Positions 10,265 through 18,825 of a DNA stretch of 64,000 nt are shown here, one piece after another. This DNA is from Mobilicoccus pelagius NBRC 104925. Its GTDB lineage: Bacteria; Actinomycetota; Actinomycetes; Actinomycetales; Dermatophilaceae. The DNA lies in NCBI RefSeq assembly GCF_000247995.1, contig NZ_BAFE01000003.1, forward strand, positions 1-64,000. The letters are read 5' to 3'. The translations under genes and the position numbers were made by a program. How positions within the stretch are numbered: position 1 is the first letter of the stretch; each line of letters opens with the position of its first letter. The notes under the pieces are model-generated. The model was not told the DNA's origin and did no database searches. It saw nothing but the letters and a program-made list of their open reading frames with translations.

Positions 10265-11776
10265 GTGCTCGACGCCACCCACCGCAGCACCGTCGCCGAT
10301 GTGCTTCACCGGAGCGCGAGACGCGTCCCCGGGCGTCCCGCGCTCGTGTTCGCCGAGCGCACGTGGACGTACGCCGACCTCGACGACGCCGTCTCCCGCG
10401 TCGCCGTGCACCTCCTCGACCTCGGCCTCGCCAAGGGCGACCGCGTGGCCGCGTTCGGCAAGAACTCCGACGCCTACGTCATCGGGTTCCTCGCGTGCTG
10501 CCGGGCCGGCCTCGTCCACGTCCCGATGAACAACCAGTTCACCGCACGGGAGGCGGGCCACGTCCTCCGCCAGTCGGAGGCGCGGGTGACGCTCGTCGAT
10601 CCGTCGATGCGCGCGATCGTCGAGGAGGCCGAGGGCTGCCCCGCGACGATCCTCCCGTTGCGCGACGCCGAGGGGAGCCTCCTCGACGTCGCCCGCAGCG
10701 GCGAGGTGCCCGAGGTTGCCGTCGAGGTCACCGACTCCGACCTCGCGCAGCTCCTTTACACGTCCGGGACGACGTCGGCGCCGAAGGGCGCGATGATGTC
10801 GCACCGCGCGCTCGTCCACGAGTACGTGTCGGCGGTCGTCGCCCTCGATGTGACCGAGGACGACGCGCCCCTGCACGTCATGCCGCTGTACCACTCGGCG
10901 CAGATGCACGTGTTCCTCCTGCCGTGGCTCGCGGTCGGCGCGACCAACACACTCCTCGAGACCCCGGACCCGACGGAGATCCTCCGCCGACTCGAGGCCG
11001 GCTCGCACGGCGCGTTCTTCGCCGCGCCCACCCTGTGGGTGGCGCTCGCGAACCACCCCGACCTGGAGACGCGCGACCTGTCGGCGCTGCGCAAGGCGTA
11101 CTACGGGGCGGCGATCATGCCCGGCCCGGTGCTCACGCGCCTGCAGGAGACGCTGCCCGACCTGGGGTTCTACAACTGCTTCGGCCAGTCGGAGATCGCG
11201 CCGCTCGCCACCGTCCTCCGCCCGGAGGAGCATGCCGCGCGGCCGTCGTCGACGGGTCGGCCCGTCCTCTTCGTCGAGCTCCGCGTCGTCGACATCCAGG
11301 GCCGGGACGTCGCGCCGGGCGAGCGCGGGGAGGTCGTCTACCGTAGCCCGCAACTCTGCGACGGGTACTGGGGTCGCCCCGAGGAGACGGACGCGGCGTT
11401 CCGCGACGGGTGGTTCCACTCCGGCGACCTCGCGGTCCAGGACGAGGAGGGGTACCTCACGATCGTCGACCGGGTGCGCGACGTCATCAACACCGGCGGC
11501 GTCCTCGTCGCCCCGCGGGAGGTCGAGGACGTGCTCTACGCCCACCCGGCCGTCGCGGAGGTCGCCGTCGTCGGCATCCCCGACGACAAGTGGGGCGAGG
11601 CCGTGTACGCCTTCGTCGTCCCCCGCCCGGGCAGCGACGTCGACGAGGACACGCTGCGGGAGCACGCCCGCGCGAACCTCGCGACGTTCAAGATCCCCAA
11701 GCAGATCCGCCTCCTCGATGCGCTCCCCCGCAACGCCTCCGGCAAGATCCTCAAGCGGGAGCTCCGCGAGGGGTGA
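10265..11776 (+). CDS. Acyl-CoA synthetase / AMP-dependent ligase
   Basis: It activates a carboxylic acid, probably a fatty acid, to its CoA thioester through an acyl-adenylate. It has 503 residues of the ANL superfamily. The phosphate-binding loop is YTSGTTSAPKG (165-175). The A7-A8 region reads GWFHSGDLAVQDEEGYLTIVDRVRD, and the C-terminal catalytic lysine is K494 in NASGKILKREL. The chosen GTG at 10265 has GAGGAG 6-7 nt upstream; an earlier in-frame GTG at 10214 overlaps the promoter. The chain preference cannot be read from the sequence. It may feed acyl-CoAs to the CoA-metabolism genes further along. Confidence 0.88.
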   Translation: MLDATHRSTVADVLHRSARRVPGRPALVFAERTWTYADLDDAVSRVAVHLLDLGLAKGDRVAAFGKNSDAYVIGFLACCRAGLVHVPMNNQFTAREAGHVLRQSEARVTLVDPSMRAIVEEAEGCPATILPLRDAEGSLLDVARSGEVPEVAVEVTDSDLAQLLYTSGTTSAPKGAMMSHRALVHEYVSAVVALDVTEDDAPLHVMPLYHSAQMHVFLLPWLAVGATNTLLETPDPTEILRRLEAGSHGAFFAAPTLWVALANHPDLETRDLSALRKAYYGAAIMPGPVLTRLQETLPDLGFYNCFGQSEIAPLATVLRPEEHAARPSSTGRPVLFVELRVVDIQGRDVAPGERGEVVYRSPQLCDGYWGRPEETDAAFRDGWFHSGDLAVQDEEGYLTIVDRVRDVINTGGVLVAPREVEDVLYAHPAVAEVAVVGIPDDKWGEAVYAFVVPRPGSDVDEDTLREHARANLATFKIPKQIRLLDALPRNASGKILKRELREG

Positions 11777-11813
11777 CGGTGGTCGGCGCCCCCCGGTGGC
11801 ATGGCCCGGCGAG

Positions 11814-11819
11814 TACCGT
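11814..11819 (+). promoter_or_regulatory. -10 element before cation diffusion facilitator gene
   Basis: TACCGT ends 8 nt before the GTG at 11828. Confidence 0.35.
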
Positions 11820-11827
11820 CGTCGTCC

Positions 11828-12916
11828 GTGACGAACGCACACGACCCCGCGAGCCGCGCCCCTGGCGCGTCCGACGACACCCTCACCCCGCTCACCGCGA
11901 ACGAGGCGCGAGACGCCCCGCCCTCCGGGTCGGTCTCCGCCACCGGCGGATCCGCAGATCGCCCCTCGGACGACTCCGCGGGCGGCGGCAGCATCCTCAC
12001 CGTGCTGGTCGCCCTCGGCGCCAACGCCCTCATCGCCGCCGCGAAGACGGCCGCGGCCGTGCTCTCCGGCTCCGCGTCGATGGTCGCGGAGGCCACGCAC
12101 AGCTGGGCCGACACCGGCAACGAGCTCTTCCTCCTCGTCGCCGAACGTCGCTCGGCCGAGGCCGCCGACGAGACCCACCCCCTCGGGTACGGCCGCGCCG
12201 CGTACGTGTGGTCGATGATCGCCGCGTTCGGTCTCTTCGTCGCCGGGTCGATCCTCTCCATCACGCACGGCGTCTCCGAGCTCGGCGCCGAGGGCGAGGG
12301 TGGCGACTACCTGCTCAGCTACGTCGTCCTCGCCGTCTCGTTCGTCCTCGAGGGCATCTCGTTCCTTCAGGCGCTGCGTCAGACCCGCGCCTCCGCCCGG
12401 CAGCTGCAGCTGCGACCGATGCGGTACATCCTCGACACCTCCCAGACGACCCTGCGGGCCGTGTTCTTCGAGGACGCCGCCGCGCTCCTCGGCATCCTCC
12501 TCGCCGCGAGCGGGCTGGTCCTCCACGAAATCACCGGCAACGCCGTCTACGACGCGATCGGATCGATCCTCGTCGGTGTGCTCCTCGGCGCCGTCGCGCT
12601 CATCCTCATCCAGCGCAACATCGCCTTCCTCGTCGGCCAGCAGGTGAGCGACGACACTCGGCGACGCGTCCTCACCGCGCTGTACGACGACCCCGAGATC
12701 GACGCCGTGACGTTCCTCCACATGGAGTACGTCGGCCCGTCGAAGATCCTCCTCATCGCCGCCGTCGATCTCGCGTCCGACGACGTCGAGGCCGTTCTCC
12801 AGCCCCGTATCCAGGCCGTCGAGGACCGCCTCGAGGAGCGGCCCTTCGTCGCCCGCGCGTTCCTCACGCTCTCCGCCCCCGGCAAGACGCCCCTGCCCGA
12901 CCCCGACCCGCGCTGA
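11828..12916 (+). CDS. Cation diffusion facilitator family transporter
   Basis: This is a membrane proton/metal antiporter, probably for Zn, Co or Mn efflux, 362 residues. A polar N-terminus of about 55 residues precedes six membrane segments. Metal-site motifs are HSWAD (H91, D95) in helix 2 and F-F-E-D in helix 5, where an acidic residue replaces the His of classic zinc carriers, so the substrate is uncertain. HPLGYGR is the usual loop after helix 2. A cytoplasmic C-terminal domain covers about residues 265-345. The GTG start is chosen from the promoter position and because the upstream ATG at 11801 lies before it. Confidence 0.85.
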   Translation: MTNAHDPASRAPGASDDTLTPLTANEARDAPPSGSVSATGGSADRPSDDSAGGGSILTVLVALGANALIAAAKTAAAVLSGSASMVAEATHSWADTGNELFLLVAERRSAEAADETHPLGYGRAAYVWSMIAAFGLFVAGSILSITHGVSELGAEGEGGDYLLSYVVLAVSFVLEGISFLQALRQTRASARQLQLRPMRYILDTSQTTLRAVFFEDAAALLGILLAASGLVLHEITGNAVYDAIGSILVGVLLGAVALILIQRNIAFLVGQQVSDDTRRRVLTALYDDPEIDAVTFLHMEYVGPSKILLIAAVDLASDDVEAVLQPRIQAVEDRLEERPFVARAFLTLSAPGKTPLPDPDPR

Positions 12917-12991
12917 CCCCCGCCCGGCCACGCGTCCGCCCACCGACCGGCGCCCCGAACGCACCGGCCCGAACGACCGAGGAGACCCCCG

Positions 12992-13516
12992 ATGACCGAG
13001 ACCCCCACCGCCACGGACCGCCCCGCCGAGGACGCCGAGGGGCGCCTGTTCGTCCTCACCGGCCCCGGTGCCGACGACGTCGCCCGTGCCCTCACGGCCG
13101 CACTCCCTCGTGCCGCGTCCGTCGACGGGGCCGTCGTCGAGGCCATGTTCACCGGCGAGGGGGGTGTGGCCCCCTCCGATGCACGCACCGAGCTGGAGCG
13201 CCGCTACCTGCGGTACACGGCCGGCATCGCCCTTGCCGACAGCTTCCGGTTCGCCGGGTACGACGCCGTCGTCGCCGAGGACGTGCCCGGCGAACACCTC
13301 GAGGCCTACCTCGACTTCGCCGAGCCCGCCCCCGTCCACCTCGTCCACCTGACCGGCGGGGCCGAGTCCGCTGACGACACGGGCGCGGCAGGCGACGCGG
13401 GGCCGGGCCGCGGGCTCGTCCTCGCCGGGGACGAGCCCCGAGCCCTCGCCGCACAGATCGTCGAACGCGCCGACGAGGCCCGCGTCGATCCCCCGGCCGC
13501 CGACGCCCAGGACTGA
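12992..13516 (+). CDS. Degenerate P-loop kinase-like protein
   Basis: This 174-residue cytoplasmic protein is laid out like small nucleotide kinases of the chloramphenicol phosphotransferase/zeta-toxin kind: strand-loop-helix at 19-36, an acidic loop, then AGYDAVVAEDVPG and VHLVHL strands. The Walker A loop reads LTGPGADDVARAL (G24-V30) instead of GxxGxGK(S/T), so the invariant Lys and Ser/Thr are gone and ATP binding is doubtful. The tail is disordered and Asp/Ala-rich. GAGGAGA precedes the ATG by a normal distance. No family name can be given with confidence. It follows the cation transporter gene by 75 bp and may be co-transcribed. Confidence 0.65.
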   Translation: MTETPTATDRPAEDAEGRLFVLTGPGADDVARALTAALPRAASVDGAVVEAMFTGEGGVAPSDARTELERRYLRYTAGIALADSFRFAGYDAVVAEDVPGEHLEAYLDFAEPAPVHLVHLTGGAESADDTGAAGDAGPGRGLVLAGDEPRALAAQIVERADEARVDPPAADAQD

Positions 13517-13623
13517 GCCGCCCCGCGACGGGGCCGGACGATCCGCAGGCACGCTCGTCGCCCGGGCACCGGACGAGCACACGCGGTGAGAACCTCGCGC
13601 GCGCCCCGCGCTCGGTGACGGGC

Positions 13624-13669
13624 GCCCCCGCCGCCGCGTCACCATCGAGCGGGTGAGGCGGCGGGGCCT
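13624..13669 (+). terminator. Possible terminator hairpin
   Basis: CCCCGCCGCC pairs with GGCGGCGGGG and inner TCACC/GGTGA also pair. It lies about 110 bp after the P-loop gene. Confidence 0.35.
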
Positions 13670-13790
13670 GCACGCGGTCGGACCCGGCACCGCGGCGACG
13701 ACGGAGGAGCTGCCGCAGTCGACGCCCGTCGTCGCGGACGAGCCAGACGGGGGCCGTCACCTGTCGGTGGGGGGTGTCGGTGACGGGTGA

Positions 13791-13796
13791 CAGGGT
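13791..13796 (+). promoter_or_regulatory. -10 element of leaderless promoter (mycothiol enzyme)
   Basis: CAGGGT ends 6 nt before the ATG at 13803. Confidence 0.35.
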
Positions 13797-13802
13797 GGGG
13801 TC

Positions 13803-14651
13803 ATGCAGACCCATGCACCGACCCGTCCCGAGCCCGAGACCTATCTCGCCGCGATCGACGCCGACTCGGCGAGGGTCGTCGAGGCCCTGAGCGGGGTCGA
13901 TCCCGCTGCGGGTGTCCCCACGTGCCCCGGATGGACGACGGTGGACCTCGCGCGCCACCTCGCCGAGGTCCAGCACGGGTGGGCCGGGATCGTGCAGGCG
14001 GGAGTCACCGACGCGGACGAGGCACGTGCCCTCCACGAGCGCTCCACCCTGCCGGAGTCCACGGATCTCCCGGGCACGCTCGACCTCCTCCGCGACGCGA
14101 CGACGGAGCTCCTCGCCGCCATCCGCGGGCGTCCGACCGACGCCCCCGTGTGGACGTGGTCGCGCGAGCAGACCGCGGGGTTCGTCCTCCGGCGGCAGGC
14201 CCACGAGGCGTGTGTCCACCGCCTCGACGCCGAGCTCACCGCCGCGCCCGACGGCAGTGCCCGCACCCTCGTCGATCCCCTGCTCGCCGCCGACGGCGTC
14301 GACGAGGTGCTCCGTCTCGTCGCCGATCACGGCCCGATGCCGACCCCCGGCGGGACGACCTCCCCCGGATCCGGCGAGGGGGCGGAACCCGCGCCCCTCG
14401 TCCGGATCGTCGCCTCGGACACGGGAGCGACGTGGATCGTCGCCGTCGACGTGGCGAACGGCACCCTCGAGGTCGCCGACGCCGATCCCGCCGACGGCAC
14501 GGTCCGCCCCCGCGCCATCCTCACCGGTACGGCCGAGGACCTGCTGTGCACCTTCTGGGGCCGTCCGGCGGTGACCGATCCTCACCGTGTCGGCGATCTC
14601 CTGCTCCTCGGCGAACTCGACCGCGTCCTCACGCAGCGTCCCGCACGCTGA
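13803..14651 (+). CDS. Mycothiol-dependent maleylpyruvate isomerase-like (DinB-fold) protein
   Basis: This 282-residue protein has the MDMPI/DinB N-terminal four-helix domain (about 10-180) with the metal ligands expected of the family: H52 in DLARHLAEV and H134/H139 in QAHEACVHRLDAE. The CPGWTTVDL signature precedes them. The C-terminal domain (about 195-280) is the SCP2-like MDMPI_C type, ending in ILTGTAEDLLCTFWGRP. Such proteins catalyse mycothiol-dependent isomerisation, conjugation or detoxification; the substrate here is unknown. Its presence implies a mycothiol-producing actinobacterium. A decayed second copy of its 3' part lies just downstream. Confidence 0.85.
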   Translation: MQTHAPTRPEPETYLAAIDADSARVVEALSGVDPAAGVPTCPGWTTVDLARHLAEVQHGWAGIVQAGVTDADEARALHERSTLPESTDLPGTLDLLRDATTELLAAIRGRPTDAPVWTWSREQTAGFVLRRQAHEACVHRLDAELTAAPDGSARTLVDPLLAADGVDEVLRLVADHGPMPTPGGTTSPGSGEGAEPAPLVRIVASDTGATWIVAVDVANGTLEVADADPADGTVRPRAILTGTAEDLLCTFWGRPAVTDPHRVGDLLLLGELDRVLTQRPAR

Positions 14652-14727
14652 ACGTCGCGATCGAACGCCGCCTCACCCCGCGGTGTGGGGACGCCCGTCG
14701 GCGGTCGAGGGCCTCGCAACACAGCCG

Positions 14728-14948
14728 ATGCGCCGACGACGGCGCAGGTGGGACCGGCTCATCCGCGTCGACGAGAGGTGGCCCGCTGCCGACGGCACCG
14801 TGCACCCGCGGCCGTCCTCACCGGCACCGTCGAGGACCTCGACCGCGCGCTCCGGGGCCGAGCCACCGTCGCCGACCTCCACCGCGTCGGTGACGTGCAG
14901 CCCCCGCCGAGTGCGACCGCATCCTCACCGCCCGCCGCCGGCGGGTGA
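14728..14948 (+). pseudogene. Decayed C-terminal fragment of a second MDMPI-like gene
   Basis: Translation in pieces gives ADGTVHPR, then AAVLTGTVEDLDRALRGR, then ATVADLHRVGDV and CDRILTARRR. These line up in order with the last 60 residues of the intact upstream gene (ADGTVRPRAILTGTAEDL, PAVTDPHRVGD, LDRVLTQR). At least two reading-frame changes separate the pieces, and no N-terminal domain remains. It is best read as a tandem paralogue eroded to its 3' end. Confidence 0.65.
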
Positions 14949-15358
14949 TCACCCGATCCGGGGCGTCGGTGATCGACCCGGAAGGATGCGGCGGGGACAC
15001 CCGGCGGCGCGACCGCGCGTCGTCCGGGATCGGGCATCTCGTCGCCGCCGTCCCCCGTCGCTCGGCGGACTGCCGCGCGCCACTCGGCCTCGCCGGGCAC
15101 TCCGAGCATCGGGTACACACCGTCGACGGGGTCGTGCCCCTCCCCGATGGAACGCGCATCGTCCTCCAGGCCCAGCCATCGCACGACGACGTGGTTCTTT
15201 CCCGGGCCGGCCCAGTACTCGATACGACCGGGACGACCGGTGGGCACCTCGTGGTCGAAGAGGTCGTCGGCGTCACTTCCGTACACGGCGGGAAGGGGCG
15301 GCCCGGCATGGACGACCGGGAGCCCGGCACGTACGTCGTCGACCGTCAGGGGACGCAT
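14759..15358 (-). CDS. Hypothetical protein, uncertain C-terminus
   Basis: I do not recognise this protein. From an ATG at 15358 it reads MRPLTVDDVRAGLPVVHAG and then a convincing, G/C-ending codon pattern for about 110 residues (WAGPGKNHVVVRWLGLEDD, DPVDGVYPMLGVPGEAEWR). The first in-frame stop is only at 14759, so the last 60-80 residues read through the antisense of the MDMPI remnant and are low in complexity. The original 3' end may have been lost when that remnant was formed. It is 59 bp from the end of the EamA transporter gene, on the same strand, so it could be co-transcribed with it. Confidence 0.5.
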   Translation of the reverse strand: MRPLTVDDVRAGLPVVHAGPPLPAVYGSDADDLFDHEVPTGRPGRIEYWAGPGKNHVVVRWLGLEDDARSIGEGHDPVDGVYPMLGVPGEAEWRAAVRRATGDGGDEMPDPGRRAVAPPGVPAASFRVDHRRPGSGDHPPAAGGEDAVALGGGCTSPTRWRSATVARPRSARSRSSTVPVRTAAGARCRRQRATSRRRG

Positions 15359-15417
15359 GGATCCAGTGTCCGGCATCGCCTTTCGCACAGGGGCGGAGTG
15401 TCCTCGGCCGCCGGGGA

Positions 15418-16464
15418 TCAACGATGGCGAGTGGACAGACGCGGGAGCTCCGGCACCACAGTGGGGACGCGCTCCCCGGGCTCCTGCGATGCCGTGGCTG
15501 CAGGCGGTTCGACGGCCGAGGCGACCGTGGTGGTGTCGTCGCCCGCCTGGACCATCGCGATGCCCGCGAGCACGACGAACCCGCCGAGGATCTGGGGCAG
15601 GGTCGGCGCCTGGCCGACGAGCAGGGCCGCGAACGTCGCGGCGAAGAGCACTTCGCTCAATCCCACGAACGAGGCCGCGCGGGCACCGAGGGCCCGGGCC
15701 GCACCGATGCCGGTCGTGTAGGCGACAGCGGCCGCGATCACACCGAGGGCGCCGACGGCGACCCACCACGGCACGGCGATCCCCGCATACACCGCGGGCG
15801 CGGTCGAGGCCGCGAACGGCAGCAGGCCGCAGGCCGCCACGGCACCGAGCATCACGGCGCCGACGAGCGTCCCGCCGCACGTGAGGACGAAAGGCGGAAG
15901 ATCCTCGCCGCCACCGGCCGAGAGGAGGAAGTACACGACGAGCCCGCACAACGCGACGAGCGCGAAGCCGACGCCGACCGGGTCCAGGCCGGCGCCACCG
16001 GTGAGGCCGAGGACGGGCACGAGTCCCGCGAGCGCGACGACCGCGCCGAGCACCGTGAGGCGCGACGGGCGGCGTCCGTGCACGAGCCACGCCCACGCGA
16101 GGACGACCACGGGCGCGAGGTATTCGATGAGCAGTGCGGTCGCGACGGGCAACCGTGTCACCGCGAGGAAGAACCCCAGCTGGGTCGCCGCGATGGCGGC
16201 CACGCCGTACGCGACGATCGTCCCGCCACCGCGCCGCAGGATCCCCGGGCGCCCGCGCACGACTCGCGCCGCGGCCGGCAACATGACGAGTCCGGCGATA
16301 CCGACGCGGGCGATGACGGCGGCGGTCGGCGACCACCCGGCCCGGAGGAGCCCCGCGGCCAGCGGACCCGCGAGACCGAACGACACGGCCGAGGCCAGCG
16401 CGAGCAGGGGCCCTCTCGAGACCTGCGTCGGCGGCGCCGCGGTGTCAGGTGCGAAAGTCGTCAT
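15418..16464 (-). CDS. EamA-family (DMT) transporter
   Basis: This is an inner-membrane exporter of the drug/metabolite transporter superfamily, 348 residues, with ten predicted membrane segments in two EamA repeats (about 20-145 and 170-300). A polar C-terminal tail of about 45 residues follows. Members export amino acids or other metabolites; the substrate cannot be inferred. The ATG at 16464 follows a TACCGT -10-like hexamer by 8 nt. Confidence 0.85.
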   Translation of the reverse strand: MTTFAPDTAAPPTQVSRGPLLALASAVSFGLAGPLAAGLLRAGWSPTAAVIARVGIAGLVMLPAAARVVRGRPGILRRGGGTIVAYGVAAIAATQLGFFLAVTRLPVATALLIEYLAPVVVLAWAWLVHGRRPSRLTVLGAVVALAGLVPVLGLTGGAGLDPVGVGFALVALCGLVVYFLLSAGGGEDLPPFVLTCGGTLVGAVMLGAVAACGLLPFAASTAPAVYAGIAVPWWVAVGALGVIAAAVAYTTGIGAARALGARAASFVGLSEVLFAATFAALLVGQAPTLPQILGGFVVLAGIAMVQAGDDTTTVASAVEPPAATASQEPGERVPTVVPELPRLSTRHR

Positions 16465-16472
16465 GGGTCCTG

Positions 16473-16478
16473 ACGGTA
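16473..16478 (-). promoter_or_regulatory. -10 element before EamA gene
   Basis: TACCGT on the minus strand ends 8 nt before the ATG at 16464. Confidence 0.35.
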
Positions 16479-16562
16479 CGGCGCGACGACGTCAGGCGTC
16501 AAAGGGGCGATGACCCATGACGGCCGGCCGATCGCCTCACTCGGGCGAGCGCGAGACCACCT

Positions 16563-16585
16563 GCCGCCGATCCGAACTCGGCGGC
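16563..16585 (-). terminator. Terminator after the YeiH-like gene
   Basis: GCCGCCGA pairs perfectly with TCGGCGGC across a 7-nt loop, 50 bp beyond the stop of the YeiH-like gene. Confidence 0.45.
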
Positions 16586-16634
16586 GGCGCAGGCGCGCCT
16601 GCGTTCCCCACGTCGGCATACGACGGAGCGCACC

Positions 16635-17903
16635 TCACCCGGCGAGAAGCACCCCGCCCAGTGCGATGAGCCCGACGACGAGGGTGACGATCGTCGCGAG
16701 GACGAAGGGGCGCCCACCGACCGTCCTGAGCGTCGCGAACCGGACCCCGCACCCGAGGGCGAACATCGCCGCGGCGAGGAGGATCGTCTGGAGGATCTTG
16801 AGGGCGTCGAGCGACGGCGTCGGCACGACGCCGAGGGTGCGCAGGACGACCGCGGCGAGGAACCCGACGACGAAGAGCGGCACGAGCGGAGGCAGCGTCT
16901 GCACCTCCTGTGCCTGACCCGCCACCGCGCGCCCCGCGGCGTTGCGCCTCATCTGCCAACCGAACCACACCGCGACCGGGGCGAGCATGAGCACCCGCGC
17001 GAGCTTGACGACGACGCCGACCTTGAGCGCCGATCCGCCGATGATGCCCGCGGCGGCCACGACCTGCGCGACCTCGTGGATCGACGCCCCCGCCCACAGG
17101 CCGCCCGTGTGCTCACCGAGGCCGAACGCGGCGACGAGCAGGGGCACGAGCGGGATCATGATCGTGCCGAACAGCACGACGAGCGCGAGCGCGGTGACGA
17201 CGTCCTCCTCCTTCTTGTCGTCGATGACCCCTTCGACCCCCGCGACGGCGGCGGCACCGCAGATGGAGAACCCGGCACCGATGAGGCTGCGTTGCGCGGG
17301 CCGGATGCCGAGCATCCGCCCGGCGACCTCCGCCGTGAGGAGGCCGCCGACGACGACCGCGAGGACGACGCCGATCATCCCGACGCCGAGCCCGGCGATG
17401 TCCCTCAGCGAGACCTGCAGGCCGAGGAGCACGATGCCTGCCCGCAGGAGCTTCTTCGACGCGATCGCGAGGCCCGGCGCGGTGGACTCCGGTAGACGCA
17501 CGACGTTGGTGAGGACGACGCCGACGAGGATCGCGACGAGCAACGCGCTCAGGGTGGGGACGGCGCGATTGAGGGCGTACGTGAGCAGCGCCACCCCGAT
17601 CGCGAGGGCCAGGCCCGGGCCGAGACGACGCATTGGCCCGGGCTCGGCCGCCGGAGCACCCGACCCCGGGGCCACCGCGCCCGGTGACTCCGCGGTGCGT
17701 GGGTCGGCCTCCCCGGAGGCGACCGGGCGCGCACCTCCTGCCGTGTCCGCGAGCCGTCCGGCGTCGGCGCCCGTCTCCGGTGGACGGTGCTCCCCGTCGA
17801 GGTCGTCGGGGCCGTCCGTGTGGGTGAGGGGCGGATCGCCCTGGGGTTGCGGAGTCACCACGTCAGCGTCCCGCGCGACCGCCCGTCGCGCTACCGCCCT
17901 CAT
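16635..17903 (-). CDS. YeiH/UPF0324-family putative sulfate exporter
   Basis: This polytopic membrane protein of up to 422 residues belongs to the YeiH (UPF0324) family. A long, polar, Pro/Asp/Gly-rich N-terminus of about 90 residues precedes about ten membrane segments. Family landmarks include SLIGAGFSICGAAAVAG, AGASIHEVAQVVAAAG and the C-terminal FALGCGVRF. Members are proposed sulfate exporters, some induced by sulfonates such as taurine. It is divergent from a LysR gene with only 25 bp between starts, the common YeiE/CysB-like arrangement, so that regulator probably controls it. The start is uncertain: a GTG near 17858 would shorten it by about 15 residues and leave more room for promoters. 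Confidence 0.85.
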   Translation of the reverse strand: MRAVARRAVARDADVVTPQPQGDPPLTHTDGPDDLDGEHRPPETGADAGRLADTAGGARPVASGEADPRTAESPGAVAPGSGAPAAEPGPMRRLGPGLALAIGVALLTYALNRAVPTLSALLVAILVGVVLTNVVRLPESTAPGLAIASKKLLRAGIVLLGLQVSLRDIAGLGVGMIGVVLAVVVGGLLTAEVAGRMLGIRPAQRSLIGAGFSICGAAAVAGVEGVIDDKKEEDVVTALALVVLFGTIMIPLVPLLVAAFGLGEHTGGLWAGASIHEVAQVVAAAGIIGGSALKVGVVVKLARVLMLAPVAVWFGWQMRRNAAGRAVAGQAQEVQTLPPLVPLFVVGFLAAVVLRTLGVVPTPSLDALKILQTILLAAAMFALGCGVRFATLRTVGGRPFVLATIVTLVVGLIALGGVLLAG

Positions 17904-17916
17904 CCGAATGGGCTCA

Positions 17917-17922
17917 TATCAT
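17917..17922 (+). promoter_or_regulatory. -10 element in the compact LysR/YeiH divergent region
   Basis: TATCAT ends 6 nt before the LysR ATG at 17929. The reverse strand across the same bases offers TATGAG for the YeiH-like gene, so the two promoters would overlap. Confidence 0.45.
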
Positions 17923-17928
17923 CGAGGC

Positions 17929-18825
17929 ATGACCTCCCGTGCGCCCGACGTCGAGGGGCTCGCCCTGCTCACCCTGGTGGGCCGCACGGGCAGCCTCGGC
18001 GCCGCCGCCCGCACCCTCGGGCTCGGGCAACCCAACGCGAGCCGCACCCTCGCCCGCCTCGAGCGAGACCTGGGCCTCACCCTCGTCGACCGCAGCCCCA
18101 CCGGTTCCCGCCTCACCGCGCACGGGCGTCTCGTCGCCGACTGGGCCGAGCCGGTGCTCACCGCCCTCGACCACCTCACCGCCGGCGCGGAGTCGCTGCG
18201 GGAGGACCGCGCCTCCCACCTCGCAGTCGGCGCGAGCCTCACCATCGGCGAACACCTCGTCCCGCGATGGCTCACCCGCTTCCGCAACGCGCACCCGCAG
18301 GTGCAGGTGCGCGTGCGGGTGACGAACTCGGCCGACGTCGTCGAGGCCGTCGAGGCGGACACGATCGACGTCGGTTTCGTCGAGTCCCCGGGGGTTCCCG
18401 CCTCGTTGCAGAGCCTCGTCGTCGCCCACGACGAACTCGTCGTCGTCGTCGCGCCCGGCCACCCGTGGACACGCCGGACCTCCGTCACGCGCGCGGAGCT
18501 CGCCGAGACACCGCTCGTCTTCCGCGAACCCGGCTCGGGCACCCGCGACACCGTCGACGAGCTCCTCGCCGACCTCGACCCCGCCGACCCCGTCATGGAA
18601 CTGTCGAGCATCACCGCCATCGTCCGGAGCGTCGCCGCCGGCATCGGGCCGTCCGTCGTCTCGGCGCACGCCGTGGCCGACGCGGTCCGCGACGACCGGG
18701 TGCGCATCGTCCCTCTCGCCGACGGACGGCTGCGCCGCGACCTCCGCGCGATCTGGCGCCCCACCCGGCGCCTCGGCGTCGCCTGGGACTTCGTCCTCAG
18801 CACCCGCGAGCCGCTCCCTACCTGA
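17929..18825 (+). CDS. LysR-family transcriptional regulator
   Basis: This 298-residue regulator has an N-terminal LysR helix-turn-helix (about 8-65, GSLGAAARTLGLGQPNASRTLARLERDLGL) and a two-lobed effector domain (about 90-290). In the effector domain SLTIGEHLVPRWL, VDVGFVESP-like and VAAGIGPSVVS segments sit where family members bind small ligands. The ATG at 17929 is supported by the -10 hexamer 6 nt upstream. It most likely senses a sulfur compound or other export substrate and controls the divergent YeiH-like gene. Confidence 0.9.
   Translation: MTSRAPDVEGLALLTLVGRTGSLGAAARTLGLGQPNASRTLARLERDLGLTLVDRSPTGSRLTAHGRLVADWAEPVLTALDHLTAGAESLREDRASHLAVGASLTIGEHLVPRWLTRFRNAHPQVQVRVRVTNSADVVEAVEADTIDVGFVESPGVPASLQSLVVAHDELVVVVAPGHPWTRRTSVTRAELAETPLVFREPGSGTRDTVDELLADLDPADPVMELSSITAIVRSVAAGIGPSVVSAHAVADAVRDDRVRIVPLADGRLRRDLRAIWRPTRRLGVAWDFVLSTREPLPT

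Noticed and set aside
10220..13690. A minus-strand open frame of 1156 codons
   Set aside because: It runs antisense through the acyl-CoA synthetase, cation transporter and P-loop genes, which have clear motifs. The antisense product is low in complexity.
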